A DNA stretch of 64,000 nucleotides, from the NCBI GenBank assembly GCA_028023455.1, contig JAQFVV010012544.1:1560501-1624500 (forward strand). Direction: 5' to 3'. This stretch comes from Epiperipatus broadwayi (taxonomy: Eukaryota > Onychophora > Udeonychophora > Euonychophora > Peripatidae). The stretch's first letter is position 1. Each line of letters starts with the position of its first letter. The position numbers and the translations under genes were made by a program. Below the pieces are notes generated by a model. That model was not told where the DNA came from. It saw nothing but the letters and a program-made list of their open reading frames with translations, and did not search any database. This document shows positions 1 through 12,172 of the stretch, one piece after another.

Positions 1-541
1 ATCTGAAATCATTGATAATGATTTTTTTAAGAGAGGAAATTGAAAATTCCTACAGTTACAACTTGTTATCTTTTAATTGGTTAATTCATTTAATTGGTAT
101 TGCATATATACATAAATGTGAAGTTTGAATTTATAATATACATATATATGTGACAGATATGGCATTATCTTATAATTTTTTTAATTTAATTATAAAAAGA
201 TGAAGTTATTTTCTAATCTAGCATTTCCCAAATTTTTCATATGATGGAACATTCTACAAATTATGAAATTTTGATGGAATAATTTGGTTATTTTATAGGA
301 TAGGTAGATATTAATAATAAATAAATTAAGCAAGTAAATATAAAAAACAAGCATTTATTCACAAATTTTAATTATGTAAACTAAAACACATAAAAATAGT
401 AAAATAAACCTATCTATATATAGTAAAATTATGATTGTAATGATTTCAATGTTTGAGTTCTTTGAATTATAAATTCTTTTGATATCAGGCACAATATTAG
501 AATGTTATATAATGAGTGTGTGTAACAAACTTTTCCAAATA
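1..541. other. AT-rich spacer, no gene seen
   Basis: Low-complexity AT-rich DNA with only very short open frames. I see no repeat boundary, exon-like segment or RNA gene here. Confidence 0.6.
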
Positions 542-702
542 TCCCTATCCCCAGATTGGTCATCAGTGAGATGCTAGGATATCCAGACAACTAGTGTCTG
601 AATATCCTAGCGCTTTACTGATGACCAGTCTGGAAATAGGGATACTCATTATCTGAATATCATAGCATGTCACTGATGATCGGTCTGGAGATAGGAATAT
701 TC
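542..702. repeat. hairpin repeat plus a third partial arm
   Basis: Positions 542-590 and 595-643 are near-perfect inverted copies; both carry a CATCAGTGA-type core and a GGATAT block and are separated by only a few bases. A third, more diverged copy in the orientation of the second arm follows at about 643-702. The CATCAGTGA core is shared with the larger foldback family at 28923, 35190 and 47579, so this may be a short derivative of it. No coding capacity. Confidence 0.7.
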
Positions 703-2131
703 AGAAAAATTTAAGAGCTATTCATGCTCATTATATAACATTTGTAATACAAGCTTATTAAATTAAGTCACATGATGTATGACTTGATTTCCTTGCTACA
801 ATATTAGAAAGCTGAATTTTCAAATCCAGTATAGTATACTTTAACTTGAATGCAGCAAAATATGAAATTTTTTTCTCACATAAATATGTCATTGTAAAAA
901 GAAGCAAAATATTAATAGATAGTTTTGATAAATTGGATAATTTTCTCATAAATTTATTCCATATATTTTTGTTTTAAATTAGACTTATTAATTAAATTAA
1001 TTGATTTTTTATAATCATTTACATTAAAACCTGTTAGTTTAGCTATCACTTTAAATTATATCCAAATTCAGGAATTGTCTTCACTTGACATTGAAAAATA
1101 TTGCAGAATAGTTGGTTGTAAATCATGCAAGTGTTCTGAAATTACATTGGAAACTTTATCATCTACTTTAGAATTTATTTCAAAAATTCATGCAAGGTGA
1201 GAAAATTATACACACTTTTCCTAGCATTGTAATACATTAATTATCATTATTTTATTAAAATTCATAAACATCACGCTATATATAAATAAATAACTCATTA
1301 ATTATTTTAAAAAATATCAAAATGTAATTTGTGATTTTTTTCTTAAATGTAAAAGTAAATTAAAATTTATATAAATTCAAGGGTTTTTTTTTTATAGATG
1401 ACTTTGTAAACTAATAATTGAAATAGCAATAATAAAAAAATCTTATTGATATCAAAGACTGATGTCAAGATAAAAATTATTCAGATATTTTCGGATTCTA
1501 ACCTACAACTGAGAATGATTATAAGAATGATAAAAATGCAATAAAAATATTTTTCATTGTAACCATATTGCTTTATTAATTATTACCAGGAACAAGTATT
1601 ATGAATATAAACCTGACTGAGAAAAAAAAAAGAGGTGGGGGGGGGAGAGAAAACAGAAAAACAATGAAATAAAGAGAGAAATAGAAAGGGATACAATTCA
1701 ATATTTAAATATGCAAATATGCATAATAATACTATTACTAAAAGAATTAACTTAAAATATTTTTCTAATCCTACCTTTTTTTTTTTTCGATAAAAGATAG
1801 CTCTGTCATGTAGGATAATTATATTGTATTTAGAACAAAATTATTTGCCTTGATGTTTACAAGATACTTCAACAGATGTTCCAAAAAAATTAATGAATTT
1901 TAATTAAATTAAATAAGATACCATAATTGAAGCACTTGTTGTAAAAGTAAAAAAGATTTGATCTGTATTGTTATCCATCATAAACATTTTAGTTAATAAG
2001 TAAAATTTATGCAGAAGTTATTGAAAATCCCCAGAAAGCTGTAAGTAAAGCAATATAACTTTGCCATTTAACAAAAAAGTATAGAATAGACTGACTGCTT
2101 GGATCTTAAACCATTAAATATTACACAATCA
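703..2131. other. AT-rich spacer with a polypurine/G-run tract
   Basis: No gene is seen. The 63-codon minus-strand frame at 758-949 has random-looking composition. Positions 1619-1690 are almost purely purine on the + strand and include a run of nine G, a simple-sequence tract that could adopt non-B structure. Confidence 0.55.
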
Positions 2132-2206
2132 CCTTCTTGCATCCATAGATTACTCTGGCTTGCACAGAGTGGAACTACTATATAGAGAGTTTTCTCTCTG
2201 TGTAGC
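2132..2206. repeat. fragment of the CATCAGTGA foldback family (terminal arm)
   Basis: The segment reads as a diverged copy of the outer arm found at 29310-29378: a block near GCATCCAT-GATTACTCT, then a TGG-ACTACT block, then GAGAGTTTT-CTCT. Only one arm is present, so it is a truncated copy. Confidence 0.6.
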
Positions 2207-2711
2207 TTGGATCTTATATAAGCTTCCTGGCATTTTCAGTAACTTTCACACAAATGTCATATACATTTGAACAATCCCAATTTCTATTTACATCTATTAA
2301 CAGAAGATTTATTTAATATTCAGATATTGTTAAATATGAGGCTCAGTTTTTTCCTCTGTTATACTGTTTTCTTAATAATTTCTAGTTATTCTGAAATTAT
2401 GTTAATATATATAATTTTTGCACTGCATTATAATATCTGAATAAATTGAATCCTTATATGATCCAAGCTAAAGTAGAGGTGAGTCCACTTTATATTTTAT
2501 TTATTTATGGACAGGGTTGTATTAGTTTACATAAAGCTCACTAGGGGTTTTCCACAGCTTCCCCATAAATTTCACCTATATTTGAGCTATCACAATTTGT
2601 ATTTGGTTACTAAATTAATAAAATATAAGATAAATGCAGCTTATAATGCATTTTAATATAAAGAAACCCCATAAATATTTGAGGTGTTGCTTTAACTATT
2701 AGAATACTAGA

Positions 2712-3169
2712 GGAAGTTGTGTTCTGATTTAGTTTGTACTCAAGGCCATTTTGAAACCTAAAAACCACCACTGACACATCCAACTGATAAATGACATAAA
2801 TATTGAATAAAAGTATTTAGAAATTATAAGCTAGTAAAAATAATATGCCTCACTTTATTAGGGATTTTTTTTTAATTTGAAATACAATGGTGCAAAGCAC
2901 CGGAATATGCAGTAAGGGTGGAGGAAGGTTTGGCTGATCCGAAAGATCATCCAAAAGATGCAGAAGTCTGATCAAACCAACCTTATAATGTTCAAATATT
3001 AAAAGATTAACTATATGCCCATATGAAATAAAGCATATTCTAGCTTATAACTTCTAAAATATGAATTTAAAGTGCTTTTTTTCAATATTTATGTCATTTA
3101 TCAGTTGGATATGTCAATGGTGGTTTTGGCTGGTCTTTAGATTTCAAAATGGCCGTGAGCCCAAACTAC
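2712..3169. repeat. foldback element with ~140-bp inverted arms
   Basis: Positions about 2725-2865 and 3028-3168 are inverted copies. They share the blocks GGCCATTTTGAAA, ACCACCA, CCAACTGATAAATGACATAAATATT and a TATAAGCTAG-type block. The loop (about 2866-3027) has a more GC-rich segment around 2890-2965. There is no open frame. It is probably a non-autonomous foldback/MITE-like element; its target duplication is not resolved. Confidence 0.75.
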
Positions 3170-3285
3170 ATCGGCACCGGAAGTTGTTTTAATCACGTGG
3201 GAAACATTATCAAACTATCATTGTCATTAATCAAATATCATCATTTGGTCATAATGCTTTATTGCCTAATAATTTCAATCTGTTT

Positions 3286-3385
3286 TAAAGCTAAGTGGCC
3301 GAGTAGTTAGCACGGCTGCTTTACAAACAGTTGTACCAGGGTTCGCTTCCCGGCAGACGCTTTGACACATTAAGAAAAAAAAATT
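3286..3385 (+). mobile_element. tRNA-derived SINE
   Basis: Internal RNA polymerase III promoter boxes are visible: an A-box-like TGGCCGAGTAGTTAGC at 3296-3311 and a B-box GGTTCGCTTCC at 3340-3350, at tRNA-like spacing. A short unrelated stretch and an A-run (3373-3381) form the tail. The anticodon-arm region is imperfect and no clean cloverleaf forms, so this is a SINE head, not a working tRNA gene. It should depend on LINE enzymes for movement. No clear target duplication was found. Confidence 0.8.
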
Positions 3386-4211
3386 ACTATATAGCCATAT
3401 TTGTATTAATGCGTGCCTTTTAAATATTAAAAGATAACGTTAGAATATTTTGTAATGCTAACAATGCTAAATGTTCTCAACAAATTTCTACTTTAGTACA
3501 GCATGTGAAACAAAGGTGTTGATATGCAATTGATGGCATGTAAGATAATATCATTTAAAACTGATAAATAAATAAAAAAACCTTCATAAATTTTTATCAT
3601 AGACAATAATAACAGTCAGTACTTGTAGGGATGAAATGTATGTATATAAATATTTACGCATACTCATAAACACACAAACATATGTTTATATATATATCTG
3701 TTTATGTAAATTGTATTTTCGCTGAATTGATTATTTTATTATTTAAAAAATGTTATATATACACACACCTAATAACAACTTTAATGTATTTTCTTAAAAT
3801 TTAAAAATAATCACTCATCTTTGCAATTCACTGACATGTTTTAGCAATAATAATCTTGCTGTAAGCATATTGAAAGAATTCAATAAAGTATTTTTATTTT
3901 TTTTTAATAACAGTTGATTGTAATTATAATATGCAAATTGTTATTTCATTAATGCTAATGCTAATGCATTAAGCACTTCTGTTATAATGACAAAAAGTCC
4001 AAAAATAATTATAGAAATTACATTTTTAAAAGTAAATTTCTTAATAACATTCAACAGGCTACCAGTTCTCTCTATATAAATACAATGGAGACACTATTCA
4101 TAATTCCACGAATCTATGACTTGAAATTATATTAATTAAAAGAATATATAAATTTGTATTAATATTTAAATACCACTATAATACATATACTTAAGCTAGA
4201 TGTGATTATAG
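3386..4211. other. AT-rich spacer, nothing recognised
   Basis: Contains (AT)n and (AC)n patches near 3680-3770 and a repeated AATGCT motif near 3950. No coding or RNA feature is supported. Confidence 0.55.
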
Positions 4212-4720
4212 GGGATTTAAACCCAGACTTTCAAGCTCCCTTCAGTCATCGATTCCATCTTATACAACCAATACGCATGACCACATACATGTGAAAAAGA
4301 CAAATGATCGCCAATATACATATTTTGTGCTGAACCAGCACTCATCAGTTGGTCCAGATCATCATCTCTCATACATATATATAATCCATACTTGGTTTAT
4401 ATTAAGAGAAAATCTTCAAACTTTAATGGACAGGCTTCAATCTTCTCCATTCTCCAACTCTTCAGCCATCCATTCTGAATAGATGGAGAAGATTGAAGCA
4501 TGTCCATTAAAGTTTGAAGATTTACAATCTTAATATAAACAGAGCACTGACTATATATGTGTGTATGGGAGATGATCCAAACTAACTGATGAGTGCTGGT
4601 TTAGCATGAAATACATGTATTGGAGATTATCTTTTTCACATGTATGTGATAATGTATAACAGTTGTGTAAAATGGAGTGGATGTCAGAAGGGAACTTGAA
4701 AGTCTGGGTTTAAATTCTTT
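4212..4720. repeat. ~510-bp foldback element, long inverted arms
   Basis: Left arm about 4212-4452 and right arm about 4481-4720 are near-complementary, with a loop of roughly 28 bases. The outer ends read GGATTTAAACCCAGACTTTC and its inverse. Related copies lie at 39828-40141 and 43020-43262. The 63-codon + strand frame at 4291-4482 lies across the arm and is a by-product of the repeat. The terminal GGATTTAAACCC looks like a reversed B-box, so an origin from a tRNA-derived sequence is possible but unproven. Confidence 0.85.
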
Positions 4721-5296
4721 TTAATTAAATTTGAATTAATAAATTGTATGCACTCTTTCACTTGATCAAGCATTGTTATTAATCATTTCTCAGCCAGCCA
4801 TTAGCAGTAAACATGCAATCATGTGATTGCTCATTTGATTTATCCCTGAATTGTTTTCTTTATAACTACATTGTTCTATTTTTGTTAGATATTTTATTTT
4901 GTCTTAACATATATATTTAAAAATTATAGTATATTATGTACATATATATTGTAATGTTATACATATGCTGTTACATTATTTAAAATCAAAATAAAAAGGG
5001 GAAAAGATCGGTAAATAAAATTGATATATTAAAAAAAGGAAAAGAAAATTAATAAAGTTATTTAAACTAATATATATATATAATTGCAAAGATGGAAAAC
5101 TATTAAATAATTACTTAAAAGTTAAAGTAAAAATCTAAAGATAAACATTAGTATTTTTTTTTTAAAGTAATGTAAAAGAAAATAAAATTATTAATTAGTT
5201 TCTATTTAAAAATCATGTTTAAATCTTAAAAGAATGGAAATGATTGTTCTATTAAAATGTAATAAATGTAAAGAAAATGAGCCCTTGGAGCACTTA
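4721..5296. other. AT-rich spacer, nothing recognised
   Basis: Very A-rich and T-rich sequence with no supported feature. Confidence 0.5.
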
Positions 5297-5298
5297 AA

Positions 5299-5459
5299 TG
5301 ATGGAAAGTCAGATTGGAGATAAAAATTAACGATTATGGTGTTTCCCACTTTGAAGCAGACTGGCCAATGCAATTACCAACAACACACAATCCAGAAAAG
5401 AAAATCATCGGGGCCAATAAGATCGGAGCAATGTCAGGAGTGATCGATCCAAAGAATTA
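5299..5459 (+). other. short open segment of coding-like composition (unknown)
   Basis: One + strand frame stays open for about 53 codons between a TGA and a TAA. It is more complex than its surroundings (mixed charged, Gly and aromatic residues, for example EKKIIGANKIGAMSG). It begins with no ATG and I do not recognise it. The local base composition is less AT-rich than the flanks. It could be a decayed exon, a repeat fragment or chance. Confidence 0.2.
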
Positions 5460-5544
5460 ATGATAAGAGAGGTGAGATACTATAAAAATGAAATAATTGA
5501 ATTTAAGATAAGTGATTGACTATTGATTGAATGGTGATGATCGG

Positions 5545-5745
5545 TTAAAACATCTTGCAGCTGTATTGTGAACTCTGTGATGTAGGAGTCTCACAATAGA
5601 TTTCATTTCCTTTATTTGTGCCAGCTATGATGGTTCCTGAAAGAATGGCATGCAGTGGTTGTGTCTCCAAAGAAAACCATATGCAAATGATATAACTAGC
5701 AAGGACTTCCATAAACCTGCTGAAATCCAAAGGAATTGTCAACAC
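5545..5745 (-). other. 66-codon minus-strand open frame, unknown
   Basis: Starts with ATG, ends with TAA and has balanced composition (LDFSRFMEVLASYIICIWF near the start, then a Ser/Thr/Gln-rich end). It may belong to the same less AT-rich island as 5299-5459, but on the opposite strand. No family is recognised and no splice sites could be confirmed. Chance or repeat origin is more likely than a gene. Confidence 0.2.
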
Positions 5746-5759
5746 TGAATGGGAAGTAT

Positions 5760-7430
5760 GAACTTTTTAAATATATATCTCTTAAACAAGCTTTTAATTC
5801 ATAAGCTAAACATAATGTATAAGTTAACTCTTCTCTGACCATCAAAAAACTTTAAATCAGTTATTAATATTTTTTATTATATATAACGTTTGTTGTCAAT
5901 CACTTCTATTTTCCATTTATTTATTTGTTTGTTAATTAAATTATTAAATTTAAGGTTAAGTGTAGATGGCTGCATAGATTTGTTAAGTTTAGTTTAGATT
6001 ATATGGGGTTAATTTTGGGCTGTTTGTTTCATAGTTGAATTGAAGCTGGTGGAGGAATGTATGGGTGTTTATATTAATGTAGTATGAAGAGGCACATTAG
6101 ATTCTCATTCTCTTGTGCTGTGTTAGTATACGGAACATTGATCACAAATGAATGCATGGCTCAAAGGTTTAGCCATCATGTTGTCAATGGAGATAGATTT
6201 ATTTCCTACAACATTGATCTCCTTACACTCTATGGACAAGGACTATATGTCAATGAGGACCACTCTCCCTCCATATGAAGCATTTCATTTTCTCTATTTT
6301 TATATATGACTCCTTCATCAGACAGATGCACATTCCTGTACTGGATGAAGTTCATTCATTTAAATAATATCATGCTACAGATGCACATTACTGTCAGCAT
6401 GGTTTTATGCTAACATCTTCATGTTGCATTGGTTACCAAACTTTTAACCTGAGGTTAAATGTTTTGAAAGTCTTTAAGTTCTTATTAATTAAGTAGTCTA
6501 TCTATGCTTAACATTATAAAATATTAAATTGTATAAAAATTTCCATCTGTGAAAATTACAAAAAAATATCAGAATTTAAATCTAAAATAATGTTAATAAT
6601 CAAATCTTCAAATTTGTTTTTATATATGTGTGTAATAAATGTTTGTGCTATTAGTATTGGCACTGATTTATTATTTTATCTTTATCAATAATACTTTGAA
6701 ATATATAATTAAAATACTTTTAAAAATTTGTATTGTAAGACTCAGCTACTCCTTGAGTTAGTGACTGAGGCTATCGGTCTAATGAAAGTTGGATCTTTTC
6801 CAAGGCTGCCTACTATATAAATTTTCTAGGTGACACCCTGTATGGCAGAGAGGGAAAGAGTCTCTGTCTGACCATTATAATATATATATATATATTGTAC
6901 ATACATATATGTTTTCATTCCCACACACATACATATATTCTTTAATTAAAAAAAAAATCTTTTATATATAGATTTATGTGTGCAAGTATTATATATAGAT
7001 AATTAATAATAATCAGTTGTAGAGTGAGAATGTAATAAGAGTAATATTTGATATATTGATTAATTTATGTTTTTGGATTAAATAATGTGTTGAATTATTT
7101 AGCTGTATTTTTTTTTATTAAAATAAAAAAGGCTAAAAAGGTGTAAAAATGATTGAGATAAACTAGGCACATGTGTAAAAGAGTGTAAAAGAGAGACCAC
7201 CTGTTTAAAACATAAGACATTATTTTACACAAGTCTTTAATGACTTTAGAATGAAGTTTTTTATGTAATCTGCATCTTAGATTATCTTGAGAGGGGAGAG
7301 GAAATGTTTTGATGGAATAAATAATTATCAATCTTGTTTCTTGTTAATGACTTAAAACCGTCTAGGTGAGATTTAATTGCTATCTCTAGAATCACAGTTA
7401 GTTTTGATAGATTTTTTTTCCTTTGATCAG
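5760..7430. other. spacer with less AT-rich islands, no gene supported
   Basis: Holds two islands of higher complexity (about 6080-6430 and 6735-6870) that look like old repeat copies. A 64-codon ATG frame at 6084-6278 lies in the first and has no recognised motif. The second has a small imperfect hairpin around 6740-6765 (CTCAG...CTGAG). An (AT)n tract follows at 6881-6896. Confidence 0.4.
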
Positions 7431-7439
7431 AAATTGAAA

Positions 7440-7700
7440 TATAAAGAGGGGGACAGTTTTTGAAAAGGTCAGTCGTTAATAATACTAAAACGCAATCGTT
7501 ACTATTAAAAAAAGAGATGTAGTCATTAATATGCAGTTTTGAGAGGCATTCGGTTAATATTTTTTTTAAGAAGTAGAAGCACTTAACAACATGTAGTTTT
7601 GATAGCGGGAGTTTTTAAAAAAAGAGCCAGTTAAGAATGTTTTTTGGCAGTAAATGGCAGTTGTTAAAGTTGTCTTAAAGTTACAAGAAATATGCAGTTG
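7440..7700 (+). repeat. weak degenerate tandem repeat
   Basis: Blocks of the type GTAGTTTTGA or GCAGTTTTGAGAG alternate with A-runs and GTTAATA-type blocks about every 55-70 bases. The copies are strongly diverged and the boundaries are uncertain. Confidence 0.35.
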
Positions 7701-8269
7701 TTTTAAATTTTAAGCCAAAATGATGAAGGCAATTAAAAGTTGGAGAATTGGAAAGCAATGAATCAACAATATTGAGAAGGAGAGCCAATCAGTTTTTTTT
7801 TTCATTTGTTTGTTTCTTATAAACATAGAATGAACTGTTTTATTATTTTCTTAAAAAAAAAAGTTCAGGAAATGAATATCCGAGTTTTTGTTGCTTTAAT
7901 ATCATCATAAAAGATGTGTGCTTATATGTAAGTAATTCACAGCAAGATTAACATTAGGAAATGGAACAAAATTGAATTTCTTGGAGGAAGTTATTGAAAA
8001 TTCTGTAAAATGGTATTAATATATTTTTGGGCTGTGTATAATACAATGAATTTGCCTTGCTACACTCTGTATCTGTTCCTTAAAACCAACATAATGGGTT
8101 AAATCACTGGTCTATCTGTGGACTTATACAAAAGTCCTTAATAACCAAAGAAAGTCAAATTTAAAACCAGCCACAGATGTCATCTGATCATCATCTTTAA
8201 AGGGATGGAGAACAGGAAAGAAGATGTATAAAGCCATGCAACCAACCTTAGTTCATCTATAAATTAATT

Positions 8270-8580
8270 TTTTTTAAAAAAGAGAAGGGAAAGGTTTTTC
8301 TTTATATGTCTCCAGAGTGCCTATAGTAACTTTTAAAATGATGAAACAAGCAAACTAACCAGTTCAGATTTATCAAGAAATATCTACAATAACTCGTTTT
8401 AAAATGGTGGGATCAAGTAAACCAAACAGTTCATATTTATCTAAAAGTATTTGTAGTAACTTCTTTTTAAAATGGTAGAAACAAGCATGTCAACCAATTC
8501 TTATTTATCTCAAAGTATCTGAAACAACTCATTTTAAATGGTAGAAACCAGTCAAACCAACCAGTTGAAGCTATAAGTTA
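8270..8580 (+). repeat. ~67-bp tandem repeat, about four copies
   Basis: The anchor AAAATGGTAGAAACAAG or close variants occurs at 8335, 8401, 8469 and about 8536, giving periods of 66-68 bases. Each unit also has an AACCA(A/G)TTCATATTTATC-like block and a TATCTG-AACAACT-like block. It is a minisatellite with no coding frame. Confidence 0.75.
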
Positions 8581-8639
8581 GGCAAGCGATCTGAAAATTC
8601 AAACCTAGGACATTAATAAGAAGTGAAAATAATTGGGTA

Positions 8640-10070
8640 ACTTTGAACTTTCATTAACAAATCTTTTATTCTTACTTATTAAAAGTAAACTTTAATTTCT
8701 AAAGTCAAAGCATTTTTTTTCTCTTGATACAGAAAACATTAAGAGTTTGTTCATTGACTGTGTTATTCTTAATAATACATGGCAATACACACACAGTTTA
8801 AATTCATTAAACATATTTTTTTTTTTTTTTTTTTGTTATGTATTGTAATACTAAAATGTTTTTTATTATTATTGTTAAACCTATCCAGATATGCTTTATA
8901 ATTTTTTTTATTCTTTTTTTTTGCATATTAAATTGGATATCATTTATTTTAGTTGCTCAAGGTTGCAATAATATTTTTTATATGTGATTTATGTATTAAT
9001 CCATCATATAGGGGTATATATTTTAAATATATATGTTGACATATCACAGAGTATGTGCATGTATAAATGCTTATACAGACATGTCAAAAGAATAGGTTAT
9101 GCATAGTTAATTTAAATATAGTAAATTGAAGAGCAAGGCTTAACATATGAATGAAAGTGAAAAAACACACACATTCCCTACATAAAATTTATTTTTATGA
9201 TATGTAATAAGTAGGGAAAGTCTTAATTAAGCATTCAGTGAATTTTTTTTTCTAATGTCATTTTAAGCCAGCTTATTGTAAAATATCAAAAATGACAAAC
9301 TTGTATATTAAGTTTATTTGGTTATGCGTATATAAAATTTTGTATTAATTCTATATTTAATTAATATAATAATAAAGTCAATTGTATAATTAGTAAATTT
9401 GATTTTTAAAAAAAAGAAAGAAGAATAGTATTAATAAATATAATTATATCTTATTTGGTTTCCGAGTTATTATTAAAAATATTGCTGTATTTTTCTTGTC
9501 TTAATTCTATTGTTTTAAATCATCATCATCACTTGCAAATATTAAGCAAGTGCTTGCAAATATTAAGCAAGCTAGAATATTGATTTACATTTAAGGATTA
9601 TGCTTGACATCTAATCAAGTTTTTTTTAATAATTATAGGTTAATAATGGAAAGCTAAAATATGTTGTGCCCATGAATGATGATCACCATCATCATTAAAT
9701 AAACAATAATCATTGAATTCAATCTTTAACATAATTAATGTTTAATAAATAGGGATGTCTAAAAAGTTGAATATCATGTGGTAAGATTCGTGATGATCAT
9801 TCATCATCACTGGTATTATTGAATCCTAGTTTTAACTATAAAAGTATTTTGAGTAAAGAAACATAAACGTATATAAATGCTAGTGATTGTTATATTTAAA
9901 TCCCACTTTAACATAGGGTGATCTTGAGAAGTGCCTATAAGTTTATGAAAGATAAATTTATTGTTGTGAGTTCATTATAGAGCTATGGCTGGTATCATCA
10001 TCATCATCATCTTTATATTATGATAAATAATTAAGTTAAGTAACTAGTTTCATGGCCATCCACTTAAGTA
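8640..10070. other. AT-rich spacer with CATCAT motifs
   Basis: No gene is seen. A 17-base T-run lies near 8818-8834. There is a small duplication of GCTTGCAAATATTAAGCAA around 9532-9572, repeated ATCATC motifs at 9521-9530 and 9992-10010, and an imperfect inverted pair around 9670-9690 and 9790-9815 (ATGAATGATGATCA versus TGATGATCATTCAT). Confidence 0.5.
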
Positions 10071-10152
10071 ATGGTCTTCACGATGCTTATTTGGAAGAGC
10101 TAGTAATATCTATGGTCTTCATGATGCTTATTTGGAAGAGCTAGTAATATCT
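10071..10152 (+). repeat. 41-bp tandem duplication
   Basis: Unit 1 is 10071-10111 and unit 2 is 10112-10152. They differ at one position (CACGATG versus CATGATG), so the duplication is recent. Confidence 0.9.
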
Positions 10153-10461
10153 ATAAGAGTGTTGGATATATAAATTTTGATGTTGGGATCTTATGATTTT
10201 ATTGACATGGATAAAATATAAGAATGTCATTTTTTTGTTTGTTAGTCATCTAAGCCATGTGTAATAAAGAATGTATCCAATGGATTTGAACTCAGTACAC
10301 TATGCACAGATAATATTTAACTAGATTTAGAACAATCTAGTGGCACATGTGAAAAACGCAAGTACTTAGCTAAACTGAATAAAAAGTGATTTAATCCCTT
10401 TTCCAGCTTAATAATATTAACTTTATATGATATTTTTTATAAGTTGTTATAAATAGCATCA

Positions 10462-10758
10462 GTGTGTGCATGTGATCATGAATGGTCATATATACATGGA
10501 AAGAAGAATGAGAAGGATTCTTTGTTAAAAGAACCTATTATTGGAGATAAGCGTAATGCACTCCAGGGATTTCACAGTAATTTTATTCTGTTGCTATATC
10601 TAATATTAGTTTATCTGATGACAATGGCTAGTATATTTTATTGGTCAAATGACTTCCCAATATCAAAATATTTTAAATCTTTAATCATGACAGTTTTAAT
10701 TTTCATTTTGTTATTTTATGTGTTGAGAAATGGGATAATTTATTTATTTCATTATTAG
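10462..10758 (+). other. 98-codon open segment with two hydrophobic stretches (unknown)
   Basis: This frame is open from just after a TAA at 10450 to the TAG at 10756. It has no in-frame ATG near its beginning; the first codon listed is GTG, which animals rarely use. The N-terminal third is polar and lysine-rich. Two hydrophobic stretches follow (around FILLLYLILVYLM and LIMTVLIFILLFYVL) that could span a membrane. It lies just upstream of repeat F copy A. It could be a decayed exon preceded by an AG acceptor at about 10460, but no pyrimidine tract supports that. No homologue is recognised. Confidence 0.25.
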
Positions 10759-11633
10759 TGTGACAGAATTAATGTTTATGATAGTTGCAAATGGGCTATG
10801 GTGTTATATTTAATTATTTACAAATAGACACCCAAATAGAGCATGATATGTATATGTTCTTATTTATATGTTAGTGTCACCCTTATTTAATTATAAATTG
10901 TGTATTAGCTAACATAGTAAATTCATTTCACATTTTATTTTATTCGGTTACAAATGATGAACTGCTGGAGCATATCCTGTTTAGTGTTTAGTTTTTTAAA
11001 TTATAGGGACTATCATTGTGTCATCTATCATTATCACATCAGCATATATATATTTAGTTTCAAATTTATTTTCTGTTTAGGTCAGAATGGATTATTTCTA
11101 TTAATTTACTGGAAAATTTTAAATTTTAAAGTAAAGCAAGGGATGATGTATGTTATGTGTTGATGATCTTTGAATAATTTAATTAAGGCAAGTAAAATAA
11201 TTGATGTATAATATTAAGTTGATATTTGTAAGAGAACAGTTAACTAAAAATCATTATAAGATTGTATGGTTGGGAGAACTGGCCATAGGAAATACTGATT
11301 TAATAAGTCTTATAAATAAATAATTAAGGTAAATTTTAAAAATAATGCTTTAAAGTTAAATGAATAGATTATTCAATAATAATAATTGTATTTAGTAGTT
11401 ATATTTTAAAATTCTTTAATTAAAATTAATAATGTAGTGAGTAAAGTGTATATTCGATTTTATAATATTAAAATAATTATTTTAAAATTGTGCTATAATA
11501 GTGTTTTATGTAATATTTTATAAATTAAATTATTTTTTTTAGTTTCATTTAAATTATTAGCATTGCATTTAGTTTTGTAAATCATGTGGTATGTAATATG
11601 CACACCTGTGCTTGAAAATAAAATAATGTTATC

Positions 11634-11873
11634 TGTTATAAATATTAGATTAGGTTTTTAAAAATAGATATAATAGATGAAATTAGATTTATGTTTGGTG
11701 TTGAAAATAAATATGTTAGGTTTTAAATAAAGGTAGAAATGGTAATAAATATTGAAATATGATTTTTAAAAGTTATTTTAAAGTATTTATGAAGTGTAAA
11801 TAAAATATAAAAATTAATTAAGAATTGAATAATATAATAAAAATAAATATTTAATAAATTATTATTAATTTTA
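11634..11873 (+). other. 240-base stretch with no C on the + strand (in F copy A)
   Basis: Reading base by base, no C occurs from 11634 to 11873 while G stays common. It lies just upstream of the copy A CCAAT/TATA pair. Copy B has a shorter C-free run at about 19693-19840 in the matching place. Confidence 0.8.
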
Positions 11874-11927
11874 ACTTTAATCTGGTGTTCATTGCCCAGG
11901 CTTGTTGAAGAGCATTGTTGAAATTGA

Positions 11928-11959
11928 CCAATGAAAACATTAATTTGGGAAGTATAAAG
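11928..11959 (+). promoter_or_regulatory. candidate RNA polymerase II promoter of F copy A
   Basis: CCAAT at 11928-11932 is followed 25 bases on by TATAAAG at 11953-11959 and then a TTTGCAGG start-like block. The same pair occurs at the matching place in copies B (20281 and 20308) and C (52854 and 52935), which makes chance less likely. Confidence 0.5.
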
Positions 11960-12172
11960 CAGCTTTGCAGGAAATTCCAGGTCATTGTTATACTGTTATC
12001 TCATTCTACCAATATACTGTTTTACCATCATCAGTATTTCTACAACTTCGGTAAAGTAATTAATAGCATAATAGTCAATTTTATTTAATTTCAATTTTGT
12101 AAAGGTACAGTAGTCTATTAGTATAAGGTCGTAGTATAAAAATGCAAGGCCAAAAAATAAGTACTTCCTTAC

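Noticed and set aside
3286-3362. Functional tRNA gene
   Set aside because: A-box and B-box are present but the arms do not pair cleanly and an A-rich tail follows, so it is a SINE head.
8270-8580. CRISPR-like array
   Set aside because: Repeats are adjacent and diverged with no unique spacers; this is a eukaryotic minisatellite.
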